A model generated the notes under the pieces. It was given only the letters and a program-made list of their open reading frames with translations. It had not been told where the DNA came from and made no database searches. Positions 1-11,600 of a stretch of 64,000 bases of DNA are shown here, one piece after another (position 1 is the stretch's first letter; the number at the start of each line of letters is the position of its first letter). The stretch covers positions 2,170,001 to 2,234,000 of the forward strand of contig JAUJYN010000025.1 in the NCBI GenBank assembly GCA_030737835.1, written 5' to 3'. A program made the translations under genes and the position numbers. This DNA is from Acorus gramineus. Lineage: Eukaryota; Streptophyta; Magnoliopsida; Acorales; Acoraceae.

Positions 1-94
1 GATATCAGCCACTATCTTTTCTTTCACAATTATGAGGTGGAAGAATTGCTCTTTGATCACAAGTTCGATGAATGGTACAAAATAGATATCATTC

Positions 95-2713
95 TTAAAG
101 ATAATATACCTTCCTGAGGGTCCGTTGATGACCTTGAAAGTGGGATTCTTTCTTCTTTGCAGATAAAAACTTTAAAACCTCGTCTAAGAGAGGGATGCCT
201 TCGATATCTCCATTTCTTATGCTTGCTTCCAGCTGTCCAGGTAGAGTTAGCCAGTGAGAAATGCAGTCCATTTGGTTAGAGAGGAGGTGGCTAGAAAAAT
301 TGTTGATTTGCACCTGAACATGAATAATGCAGAGAAGAATGCTACTGATGGGCAGCCAGCTATCCTCAGGAGAGATTGACAAGTTTGTCCTGTGAAAATC
401 ATATGGAGTGGGAGGAAAGACATTATTCCAATAAAAATTAAAAGGGATGAGATTACTTGTCTCTTACTATTGCAGAAAACATAGCAGTACATCAATTGTG
501 TAGTTAAAAAGAGCGAAAACAGGTAAACAAAATTCTGAAAAAACTCTTTTTCATGTTTCCTTACCCAAATTTTTTTCCTTCTGAAAAACCGTGTATAGTC
601 TGAGGCATGTAGAAATCCAATCAGATTGGTTTCAATATTCTATATGGTTTTTCATGGTTTCTGAGAACCAGTACCAGGTAAGTCTTTCTAAATCATTCCA
701 TTCAAAAGGAAATCATTCTAGCCACTCCAACTAGCCAAGAGAATAAGCCATGATGGAATCGTAAAATAGAGATGTTCGAAACCTAAGTGTCAATCATTTC
801 TTAAATCCTGGAAGAGACATAGCAATGAGAATCCTCCTCATATAAAGTATATATCAGGATTAAAGATTCAACCTCTCATTCATACCTGCTTGAATATGGG
901 TGAAGCATCCATGCCCAACACCTGTACCTAGTAATTGCAAGATTTCTCTCATTCAAGTTTAAATTACACTTCTTTTATAAAGCAGATTTATTACATTATC
1001 ATGCACCAGAGTAAGCAATGCATGATCAAAACATATGATACAATAATATGTACCAGAGTTGGACACAACACATCCAACAAAGTTAATGTCTAAGGTGAAA
1101 GATTCAACGTATCACTCAATCTATGCTTAAATCCAGAGTTGGTGCATCCTTGTTACAGTAAGAGAGAACATATAGTCAAGTATTTGTGTGTTGCAATATA
1201 TGAACAATCCATGCACTAAATAAACCAGCTAGTGATGTCCATATATTGCAGCGTGATCACCAGCTTTTTCGTCTGGTTGCCCCTAGCTTAGAGGTGTGAA
1301 GTTGAGGCGCCACTTTTTATACCGAAATTTGCATCCATATATGCAAAGGTATATCTATTGAATGCCATGATGTGATACCAACATCAATCATCCACAGTTC
1401 CACACTTTCTAAGATGAGAACACCATTTATTTTGTGAAACTCAAATTATGACTAACAAACCATTGTCCGATTTGTCCACAGAAAAGGATAATAGAACCAA
1501 ACAGAAAAGATATGGGAACCCTCACACACATCACACGAATCTGCATCGTCATTATTATTTGAGTGTTGTTACACACAGTTTTTATTACAGCCGCAATGCA
1601 ATCCCATATACCTACACTTGTTAAAAATGGATCCATTCAATTCGAAATGGAACAATATTTACTTTTCATCAATACATATACAAGTTTACTATTTAAAAAA
1701 ATTAGGGCTGTACCTCACATTATCCTAATTATTTTGAAAACTTTTCATCAAGAAATTTGACTGAGTTACTTCCAGCAAAATGCAGACTGTCTCAAATTCT
1801 GAAGAACTGAAGATACATGAACTTCTTGATCCACCATACTTTATACATGCGTAGGGGAGATATTGGACCAAAGCTAAAACATCCAGCGACAAACGCCTGA
1901 TTCCACGAGTAATCCAAAAAATTATAAATGAAAAGAACGTTCTTGTGGGCAATCGTACATGTAATAATGGCATCCACGAGGGACTAAAAAATTCCCAAAT
2001 CTTTCCTTCACCATTCAACCAAGTAATTATAGGAAACATCGGACAAACAAAAGATAAAAACAATAAACAAATAAGGAAGAAATAGTAATACCTCAGATAC
2101 GGAGCCAAGTAGACAATAGAATACACTAAATATCTCCGGCGACCGCTGTCAAGCCACGCAAACACCCAACCCTGAAACCTCATTGAATTTGTGGATCTAA
2201 AACACATCAACAACTGAACATGACAATCGATTTCAAGAAAGGAAGATCAAAGAGAGGAGGCTCACCAGCCAATTGAAGTAAGGGATGAAACTGATGACCC
2301 CCATCACCACGAACCTGGCATCGGTGGCATCCACGGCGCCGCCCGACTCCGCCTCATCGTCGGGACCGTCCGGTGCGGGGAAGACGAGCGAATTGAGAAT
2401 GCATGCGCCGATCGCCGCGGCGAACGGCGCGTCCTGGGCGAGCTCCGCCTTGCAAACCCCGACCCCGACCCCATCCCTCCTCTTCTTCCTCGTCCCCTGT
2501 TAAATAAAATAAAATAAAATTATTGTTAGAACCAAATAGAATCAGACAACAAAGAGAGGCAATGGAGGCGGATGATATGGTAACCGGAAGAGGTTGTTGT
2601 TTCTTGTTTTGGAAGTTCTTATTGTTGAAATCTAAGAAGAGTCGATGTGAGGGGTTGATGGAGAGAGAGGAAAGGGAGAGGAGACGAGGGAATGGTGTGA
2701 TGAGGGTGATCAT
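95..2713 (-). CDS. Predicted plastid-targeted membrane protein, five exons
   Basis: The frame starts at ATG 2713 and runs through exons 2585-2713, 2266-2496, 2092-2171, 314-389 and 95-232. All junctions are GT-AG with matching phase and give about 217 residues. The N-terminus is rich in Ser, Leu, Pro and basic residues with no acid until residue 28, as in a chloroplast transit peptide. The mature part has three hydrophobic segments, around VVMGVISFIPYFNWL, YLVYSIVYLAPYL and WLPISSILLCIIHVQ, and ends in a Lys-rich tail. The pattern resembles small conserved thylakoid or envelope proteins of plants, but I do not recognise the family well enough to name a function. The stop at 95-97 may not be final: a good donor (AAG|GTATAT, 108-109) lies just before it, so a further exon could lie outside the window. 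Intron 3 is long (390-2091). No frame break is seen. Existence of the gene is well supported; localisation is inferred. Confidence 0.8.
390..2091 (-). other. Long intron 3 of the host gene
   Basis: This 1.7-kb AT-rich stretch separates the exon ending YLAPYL from the exon beginning TNLSISPED. It starts GTATTAC and ends TTTTCACAG on the minus strand. I see no transposon protein remnant, long terminal repeat or RNA gene in it. Short open frames inside have no recognisable domains and look like chance. Confidence 0.7.
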
Positions 2714-2831
2714 GGCGCAGGTGTACTTGCTTTAATGGAGGGTTCTTCGTGGGTTTTTAGACAAAAAGGGGGAGGGGGGTTTGGGGTTTGGGGGATCATG
2801 ATACGGTGTTTGAAAGAATGCAGTCAATCTA
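2714..2831 (-). promoter_or_regulatory. Short upstream region of the host gene, cut by a LINE
   Basis: Only about 120 bp separates the start codon at 2713 from the 3' end of the neighbouring LINE. On the minus strand the stretch is rich in C and A, and I see no clear TATA box. The core promoter must therefore lie here, inside the LINE 3' region, or beyond it. This is inference from position only. Confidence 0.35.
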
Positions 2832-3018
2832 CCGCCATTTCATTAAAAGTTGACATAATAGAGAGAAAACTAAAATGCAATACGAACGAAAACATAAAAG
2901 ATACAACAAGATGTGATGGGGATGAGAAAAAGAACAACAGCAAGGTCTCAAATGAAGGGCAGAGAGTGAGTGCCCGCGCTGAAACCCTTCTGCTCTGCTC
3001 TGCTACGCTCACATGGAT

Positions 3019-6000
3019 CTACATGTCGACATGCAGCACGCCACCTCGAAAGCTCACTTGCATCGCCTCTGCCAACGCACGGCCCCACTCTTTAATCAGG
3101 CCCACTATCTCCTCCCAGGCATTCTCTACATATGCGGCCTGGCTCCTGAAGAGTAGCGCATTTCTAGTTCTCCATATAACCCATGTCGTGGTCGGGTGTG
3201 AGAGACATGCATACCGAAGCGTTGATCCCCCCACCTGCCCGACTCCTTAGACGATTCCCCTCTTCCCACATCGACTCCACTGTCGAGAATGTAGTAGTTA
3301 ATCCGATAGCGGAGGCCAGCCGCCTCCAAATGTCCTGTGCGAAGCCGCATGCACATAATAGATGCTGTGTGGTTTCAACCTCCGCATGGCACAGTATGCA
3401 TGTGGCATCCTCATTTGGACACCATCTGACACGGTATGCTTTGGTTAGAAGGCGGTTTTGCAAGGCCAGCCAAAGGAAGTCCTTAACTTTTAGCGGGATT
3501 TTGAATTTCCATAACAAAGAAGCTTTATCGTGTACTGATGTCACAGGCCTTGTCGGCCTTGCCCACCACTCATATGCGTCATGCACTGAGAACCGGCTTG
3601 TTGCATTAGGTCCCCACACTTTCCTATCTTCCCTGCCCTCTGCGGGGTATCGCCCCCTGCAAGGAAAGCAACAACTCCCCCATCTATCACAGTGCTTCCC
3701 TCGACGCTCCTCTATTGCAGGGAATCAACCATTGATTGTTAGTCGCATCCCAGAAGTTACCCACTAGGCCCCCTTTCCGCCTTGCCGCCTGAAACGCTAG
3801 AGGGAACCGCGTGCGCAGAGCGCACCCTTCCCACCAGGCGTCCTCCCAAAAGTGCGCCTGTGTGCCTTCCCCCAACTCCCAAGTGATCGTCGCACCGAAT
3901 TCCTCCGCTAGTACGAAGATGCCTTTCACCACATGCTTCATGCACCGGGATGGACAGGGAACTTTTTCCCACCCACGACTTATTCAGCCATACCTTTCCC
4001 TCATGAGTTTCTGCCACTCCGACCATTGTTGTCTCCCCAATTCCACAACCATTTGGACAGGAGTGTCTTATTTAACACTTCAAAATCGAGAATACTCAGG
4101 CCGCCAAGATTGCGTCTCGTGCACACCGAGGACCACTTGACCAGATGTGGTCTCCGAATGCTTAGGTCTGTCCCATTCCACAGAAAGCGGCGCCGGATCT
4201 TGTCAACGAGGTACCGCACGCCCTTAGGCAGTTTGAACATGGACAAGAAGAACACCGGTAGGCTTGACATTACGGCCTGAAGGAGAACGATCCGACCCCC
4301 AAAACTGAGTTGTTGCCTCTTCCATCCATCCAGTCTACGAGCCATGTGGTCCACCAGTCCGAACCAATCCTCCTTGTGCAACCTGTCCTTCACCAAGGGT
4401 AACCCAAGGTGCTTACATGGGAGGACACTAACCGGACATCCCACGATCTCGGGCCACACGAGACACTATCTGAGGATCCGCATTGATTGGTATCAGCGCG
4501 CTCTTGTCTAGGTTGATCTTGAGCCTCGATGGACGTTCAAAACACTTAAGAATAAACCAGAAACCGCAGAAGGTCTCCGGTTCTGCCTCGCCCAACAAAA
4601 TGGTATCATCGGCATATTGGAGGATTGCAGTGCGTGTCCCCCCCTGACCCTTCCATCCCTCGGATCCACCCCGCATTGGCTGCCGCTTTGCACATTCTAC
4701 ATAGGACATTGGTCGCTACCAGGAATAAAAAAGGAGATAGTGGATCCCCTTGTTTGAGTCCCCGGTTAATAGGGAAGAACCCGTGCAGCGCCCCATTCAA
4801 TTTCACGAACGCGTGCGCTGTGGAGATGAACTGACTAACCCCATTTTTAGAGAACCTGTGCATCTTAAGAGTGTGAAGTAAGAAGTTCCAATCAATGCTG
4901 TCATAAGCCTTTTCAAAGTCCAATTTAAGTGCCACCCCGCTCCGCTTGTCCTTATGTAATGCCGCGATCAATTCTTGGGTCACCATAAAGCTCTCCTGCA
5001 GTGAGCGTCTTGAAATAAAAGCCGCCTGTTCCTTTTCGAATAGAGCATCACTCGCCCGGCGAACCCTGCTAGCCATCACCTTGGCTAAGATCATGTAACA
5101 AGAATTCACTAAGCAAATGGGTCTGTAATCCCTAATAGAACATGCGCCCTCCTTCTTTGGGATGAGAACGAAAGTGGATGCGTTTAAACAACCGATGTTC
5201 TCCCTGCCCACAAAGAACTCTAAAAACATCTCTAGCATGCCAAATCCATCCGGCCTCGGTGATTTATCCCCCTCTGATCCCCTGATCACACACACAATCT
5301 CATCCTCAGAGAACGGTGCCTCAATGTCTGTGACCATCTCCGTCGGGATCTGCTTAAGTCCGGGGTCATCTCATCGAGGTGACCATCTTCGTTGACGCGC
5401 AAAAGCTGTCTTAAAATGGGCCACCACCCCTGCATTCAGTCCCCTCGTCTCATCCACCCGCGAATCTTCGAACTGCAGAGCACTGATGCGGTTCAAACAT
5501 TTGCGCGTCGTGGCCGCCTTATGGAAGAACTTGGAATTATTATCACCCGATTTCAACCATAATTCCTTTGATCTCTGCCTCCACTCCATCTCCTCAAGAC
5601 GGAGAATGGTTGCTAGCCTCTCCCGTGCCGCTTGTCTGTCCTGTCTATCCGCCTCCAGTAGGGGGCCGTTCTCTTCCGCGCGGTCATGCCGGTTGATCCG
5701 TGCAGTGCAGTCCCCCTTCTCTGCGCCCCATGCCATCCGGACTTCCCTTCCCCAAATCTTAAGCCTCTGCTTCAGTCTACGTAGCTTGAATGTGATCTTG
5801 CGAGCCCCCTTTAAACCATCCGCCGCGATCGCTCAAGAGGCGCGCACCTCCTCCTCAAGCCCGGCCCAATTCGTACACCACGCCTTGAACTAGAATATTT
5901 GAGGTCCTCTACCTGCCAACCTTTGTGATAGGAGTAGCGAGGTGTGGTTTGAGACCGCGCATGACAATCTTATCGCATCCGACCTTGGAAATTCACCATC

Positions 6001-6621
6001 CCATAAAGTGTCAACAAAAACCCGATCTCGCCTCGCAAGGGTCGGATCATCCCTCATGCTACTCCATGTATACATGACATTTGGGACTGGGAGGTACAGT
6101 AGTCCTTCCGCTTCAATCCAGTCGTTGAATTCTCGCATCGCTGGGGTGTGCGCGCCAATACAGTTACGATCCTCGAGAGATCTAGTAATGTTGAAGTCAC
6201 CCGTGACGCACCAAGGACCACCCCAACGCCTACGAATGGCCGACAACTCCTCCCACATCTCCATGTGTTCCTGGTCTGTATGAGGGCCATAGACCCCTGT
6301 GAAGACCCATTGTGTAGTCGGCGTCGCCTCCTCAAATAGAATCACCACCGAGCATCTCCCCACCATACTATCGACGGCTCTCTGATGTTGTGTCTTCCAA
6401 GCCACTACTATGCCACCTATGTTGCCCTCCGCCCCACGCACTGCCATCTCCTCAAAGGCGCCACCCCCAAATGCGCGCAAGGTCCTCCTCTGCATGTGTT
6501 CCATCTTGGTCTTGTGAAGACAACAAATCTGAACTCCATGTTGGCGCACTAGTTTCTTAACCGCCGCCTGCTTCCCCGGGTAATTTAGACCCCGAATGTT
6601 CCAGGATAGGATGCTCAGCAT
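3019..6621 (-). pseudogene. LINE ORF2: endonuclease, reverse transcriptase, zf-RVT
   Basis: The frame opening at 6621 begins MLSILSWNIRGL, the start of an APE-type endonuclease, and has VTGDFN further on. It stays in one frame to about 4640 despite in-frame stops near 5890, 5832 and 5371. Next come the linker (WLKSGDNNSKFFHK, about 5590-5540) and RT blocks with VALKLDFEKAYDSIDW (about 4930) and GLKQGDPLSPFLF (about 4750). The frame shifts near 4650, before the catalytic YADD (about 4610), and again near 4450. The zf-RVT part (3619-3164, WKFKIPLKVKDFLWL with CxxC) is in yet another frame. The endonuclease is also worn: the usual LQETK reads LHKTK, and the usual SDH reads SNH. The product would cut target DNA and prime cDNA synthesis; this copy cannot. 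Confidence 0.85.
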
Positions 6622-6711
6622 GGACCACCTAAGGGCTTGAAGGCCGCCACATCCGAAGGGGACGGACTCGCCAAGGCCAGCTGAGTCTCAAGCGTGCGTC
6701 GCCATGGGTGG

Positions 6712-7548
6712 TCAGAATCGGTTAAACCGCTGATGCTTCGATTCCGATGACAAGCGGATCCCCACGCAGTGCACCCTCGCCCATGTCAGCGGATCGAAAC
6801 GCCCTAGAGCAGTTGGAGCGCTCAGCGGACACAATGCCACTGCCAGCGCCCTCTCCGCACCCTCTAGGGAAGATGCGCGATCCTCCGACGGATCCAAGAC
6901 AAGACACACCCTCCCCGCCCCAGAAGCTAGGGAAATAGGAGATACAACAACTGCCTCTTGAGTAGACTGCCCAGGATCTCTGCCTTGATCACAGACCGAT
7001 CGAAAGATATCGTCTCTCGTCAGAGGGTCGCAGTCCCACCAGGTCCACGACCAACCTGGGTCCGTGGACCCCGGCCCAAACAAACCATCACCCAATGCCC
7101 CCCGTGGGATCCTGACAGGAGGGCCGTAAACGGGTCCCTCATATCTGGATCCTTCCACCGGGGAATCCGAGAGCAAATTTGAATCTCCTTCTACCGATAG
7201 GGAACCTCCCCGATTTCCCACCACTGAAGGGGTCAAAAGGGTCAAATTCGATACAGGTGGTTCTAGTACGGAAGCTGCCAAACCTTGGCGCTGTACATCC
7301 ACCGTCACCAATAGCACCCTTGGCATAGTGGGAACAACGTTTGACGCGACTACAAGTACACTGTTCGTACTGCCAACCCTTATTTCTTGAACACACGCCA
7401 ACACCCCTCCAACAGGCGCAGAAAGATCTCGTCCCATCACGTGGGACTCCGGGCCCGCACCCACCTTCAAACCCATGCTGTGACCGAACCGAGTCGCCTG
7501 CGCCCCCTGATCCAGCTTTGCGTTACTCGCTAGTCTCCCGAGTCGCAT
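6712..7548 (-). pseudogene. LINE ORF1-like region
   Basis: An open stretch of about 278 codons lies just upstream of the endonuclease frame, where plant L1 elements keep ORF1. ORF1 is the RNA-binding protein of the transposition particle. The visible residues are Gly, Ser, Pro and Arg rich, and I find neither a CCHC zinc knuckle nor a clear DUF4283 core. It is therefore assigned by position and could be a decayed C-terminal half. It reads from about 7548 to the start of the ORF2 region. Confidence 0.5.
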
Positions 7549-7707
7549 GCCTTGAGCTCCTGACCACCTCCACCCATGACTGCGGGGACGGCCCTCCTTC
7601 CTCCACTTGGGGCCGTGGGGGGCGCCACCCCTTCCTCCCAGACCGTCGTGTGAATGAGGAATTCCTCCCTTCCCACTCCGATCTGGGTTACGGTTAGGAC
7701 TGACTTT

Positions 7708-8194
7708 CAGTCAGTATATGCATATCCTATACATTGAACTACATAACCTATGAATTAAACTACACAGCTAACAAGTATCACTCTCTTGTTAAATCTAGTC
7801 AAGTCTAGATCTAATCGGTACCATTAATATCCAATAAAAGAGTGACAATTGGATAACTCTCATCAAGTATCGTATTTTCTGAAGTCATACAAAATTGCAC
7901 TCAATGCCAGTCGGCCAAACATCTCTAACGTACATCAAGTTAGAGTCAGAATTTTATGTTTTTTATTCATATATCATTTTTTTAATATAAAAAATATATA
8001 TTGAAGTTTAATTATTTTGGGTTTTTTTATATAAAAGTATGTATTTTGGATATATTTTAAAAATATCAAAATATATTAATAACTATAAATGAAATTATAG
8101 AAATAATTGTCCTAACATGTCACCTTTTCTTTGAGAAGAGTGAGGAGAATGCATAGAACACGCTCGTTTGAGATCCTAGGCCCGTGGAGAGTTT
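7708..8194. other. AT-rich spacer, no gene seen
   Basis: This stretch lies between the 5' end of the first LINE and the plus-strand LINE relic. It is AT rich, with a very AT-rich part near 7970-8100. A small perfect hairpin (ACTGACT, TTC, AGTCAGT) sits at about 7699-7715, at the LINE boundary. I see no coding signal. Confidence 0.5.
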
Positions 8195-8540
8195 TTATGT
8201 GAAATTAGCATATGATTGATGGAGAAATGTCGGGGTGGCTAGAAAGGCTTGCGAGATATGGGACATCAAAGCTCCTCTCAAGGTGAAGTCATCCAGTGGC
8301 TCCACGAGAGACTCTTGACGAAAGTATATAGAGTAAATTGGTGCGCCGCAGACTCCATCTTCTACTTTCTTTGCAACGAGGTAGAGGAGATTATGAAGCA
8401 CATCTTTTGTGACCATCCGATGATGAAGGAGGTTTGGTTCTATCTTGGTTCAATCACGAGATGTGGTTGAGACTTTTATTTACTCAATCACATTTGGGAC
8501 TCCAAAAGAAGGTAGGCGCAGCACGAGCATAGAAGCGTTA
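8195..8540 (+). mobile_element. LINE relic, C-terminal part (left half)
   Basis: Plus-strand translation gives worn zf-RVT-like words: WDIKAPLKVK, then RLLTKVYRVNWC, with CxxC and HIFCDHP spacing. These match the C-terminal region of the LINE at 3019-3619. The fragment stops at 8540, where a Copia element begins. Its 3' UTR continues on the other side at 14301. Both stops and frame changes are present. Confidence 0.7.
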
Positions 8541-8672
8541 TGTTAGAATCAGAAATTGAAGAGAATGAATCAAGAATATTATTAGGGTTTGTATCTAATA
8601 TTTATAGTACCAAAAAGGAAACGAGGAAAAGACTAATTTATCCTTAACCCTAACATATATATACATTTAACA
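8541..8672 (-). repeat. Copia 3' LTR (132 bp)
   Basis: On the minus strand it opens TGTTAAATG and closes TTCTAACA. It matches 14167-14300 nearly base for base. The adjacent run of seven G on the minus strand (8673-8679) is the polypurine tract. Confidence 0.9.
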
Positions 8673-8685
8673 CCCCCCCTCAAAC

Positions 8686-11600
8686 TCATGGTGGATCATA
8701 CACCGAGAGTTTGCTCAACAAGAAACCATGCCGCTGAAGTGTATGTGACTTTGTGAAAAAGTCAGATAACTGAAGAGAAGAGGAAATATATGAGAGTGAT
8801 ATAGTGTTTCGTACATTCATGAAAAACTGGATTGCTAGCAATCTGAATGGCGCTCTTGTTGTCACAATATAGAGGAGTAGACGCAGATAGAAGGACGCCC
8901 ATGTCAGAGAGGAGGCGCCGAAGCCAAACAACCTCAGTAGTAGCAGATGCCATAACACGATATTCGACCTCAGCACTCGAACGAGAAACAATGTCTTGTT
9001 TCTTGGCCTTCCAAGATATAAGAGAGTCACCAAGAAATACACATATACCAGTCGTGGATTTTTGATCTGTGACATCTCCTGCCCAATCAGCATCAGTATA
9101 AGCGTGAAGTTCAAGAGTAGAAGAAGACGGTAACAGCAGAGCACGAGATATAGTGCCACGTAGATAGCGTATAATCTGAAGAACCGCTGCATAATGAATA
9201 GTACGAGGGACAACGATGAATTGACTTACAATATGCACATCATAGGCAATGTCAAGACGAGTGACAATGAGATAGACGAGGCTGCCAACAAGCTGTCTAT
9301 AACGAGTAACATCAGAAAGTGGTTCTCCATCGTCAGGTCGGAGCTTAGCATGAAGCTCAATAGGAGTGGGAGAAATGCGATCATCAGTCAGACAGGCACG
9401 GTCGATCAAATCAGCAGTATACTTGCGGTGGGAGAGAAGATAACCACGAGGAGCATAAGCAACTTCCAAGATTAGAAAATATCCAAGTTTGCCAAGATCT
9501 TTCATCTCAAATTGACGTTGAAGATGTTGCTTGACAGACTATATATTGGACGAATCATCGCCGATGATGATTATGTCATCAACATAAAGCAACAGGATAG
9601 TACGATGAGGACCAGAGGTGTGAACAATAAAGTTGGATCAGAGGAACTCGAAACAAACCCAGCAGCACATATAGCATCAGTGAATCGAGTGAACCAAGCG
9701 CGAGGAGCCTGCTTGAGACCATAGAGAGCGCGGTGAAGATGACATACATGACCAGATGGATGAGGAAGACCCGGAGGAGTCATGTAAACCTCCTCTGATA
9801 AATCACCATGAAGAAAAGCGTTCTTGACATCAAGTTGATAAATGGGCCATTGACGAACAGAAGCAACAGAAATCAAAGTACGAACAGTCGTCATCTTCGC
9901 TACAGGAGCAAATGTCTCATCATAATCAATACCATGCTGCTGAGTGAAACCACGGGCAACCAACCGAGCCTTGTGACGCTCAATCGAACCATCAGAGTTA
10001 GTATTGATCTTATAGACCCACTTACAGCTGATAGGAGTCTTCCCTGGAGGAAGTAGTACAATGTCTCACGTATGAGTGCGTTGTAATGCACTAAGCTCCT
10101 CTGCCATAGCACCTTCCCATTCCGGAATGCCGACAGCCTCACGATATGATTGGGGCTCCCAATGAGTGGAAACAGCTGAAAGAAAACACTAAAAACTAGG
10201 AGAAAAAGAATCAGAGGCAACCAAGCTAAGTCATTGAGGAGGTCGACGAGCGCGAGGTGGATTGCGACGAGGAGCAACCGGTGCGGAAGCAGAATCGTCT
10301 TCTGGCGAAGCAACATCAAGAATAGGTGTAGGAGTAGACGGGACTGCCCCACGTGAATCATCCGGAATAGAGGTTGACGAAGACGGCAAGGGTGAAGATG
10401 GGACTGACGATGAAGAGTGGTCAGGTACAGACGGAATAGATGACTGAGGAGCAGAAGATGAAGACAAGAAATCAGGAATAGAAAAGTCTAAAAATGTGAC
10501 TTCCTCAACCATAAAAAGGGCTCGTAAACAAACCAAGCTGCTCGGGCTCGGCTCGGTTTGAGCTCGTTCAGGCTCGTTCAATTAGACAAATGAGCGAGCT
10601 TGAACAATTTTTAAAGCTCGGTTAGGCTCGGGACCTAGATCGAGCTTCATTTTGTGTTCAAACTCGACTCATTTGTGTTATAAAAAACTTAGTTGAAGCT
10701 TGACTCAACTCTTTTATAAAATCAGAACATTAAATCAATACAAAGTTATGCTCGTTTAGGCTCATGAACTTGACTCATTTAGGTTAAAATTTTATTTTCA
10801 ACCCCTAAAAACCCTAAAATGAAGAAGAATGCTAGGCTTGTTGAGGCTCGTGAGCTCAACTCGGCTCGTTTATAAATGAGCCGAGTTTGAACATGTTAAA
10901 ACTTGGCTCGTTCGACTCATTTACCACCCCTAACCGTGGATGGGGGAAGAGAAACGGGAGGCGAGCGAAGTGCGTAGTACGGATGGTTCTCAAAGAATGT
11001 GACATGACAAGATGTTTCAAGACGATGAGCAACTGGATCATAGCATCGATATCCTTTGATCTCATTACTGTACCCAAGAAAGACACACATAGTGGAACGA
11101 GGAAACAACTTGGTATGCTCAAGAGGAGGAAGTAGGACAAAACACATGCATCCAAAAACACGAAGACGAGAATAATCAAGAGGACTATGATAATGTTGAA
11201 AGGGGGAGATGCCAGCAGTGATAGACGAAGGAGTGCGATTGATGAGATACACACTTGTAAGAACAGCCTCACCCCAAAACTGAATAGGAACAGAAGCAGA
11301 GAGGAGTAAGGACCGGGTCATTTTGAGGATATGACGGTGTTTGTGCTCAGCAACCCCGTTCTGCTGATGAGCATAAGGAGTGGAAAGCTGTGGTAGAGTG
11401 CCTTGGGAGGATAAAAAATCACGAAAAGCAGAAGAACAATATTCTCCCCCACAATCAGAGCGAAACACCTTGATGCGTTTGGAAAACTGAGTTTCAACCA
11501 TTGTAGCAAAAGATTTATAGATGGGTAACAACTCAGAACGACTATGCATCAAATATATCCAGGTAAAGCGAGAAAAGTCATCAATAAAAATAACATAATA

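Larger units (their letters stand above)
2832..7707 (-). mobile_element. L1-type LINE, nearly full length but decayed
   Basis: The order on the minus strand is an ORF1-like region, an APE endonuclease, a reverse transcriptase, a zf-RVT C-terminal region and a 3' UTR ending TTAATGAAATGGCGGTAGA. This is the plan of plant L1 elements. Similar 11-bp words flank it, CAGTCAATCTA at 2821 and CAGTCAGTATA at 7708, which may be a worn target duplication. No long A tail remains. The coding part has several stops and frameshifts, so the copy is dead. It sits directly upstream of the host gene and in the same orientation. Confidence 0.85.

Noticed and set aside
1725-2213. Continuous minus-strand frame of 162 codons spanning an exon and intron 3
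   Set aside because: Only the segment 2092-2171 fits the gene. The remainder follows a clear GTATTAC donor and lacks continuity with the next exon.
2735-3767. Plus-strand frames at 2735-3250 and 3183-3767
   Set aside because: They are the reverse complement of the LINE zf-RVT region, which has clear homologous words on the minus strand.
8641-8655. Telomere-like CCCTAA words at 8645, 14272 and 15105
   Set aside because: Only one or two units occur at each place, two of them inside matching LTRs. This is not an interstitial telomere array.
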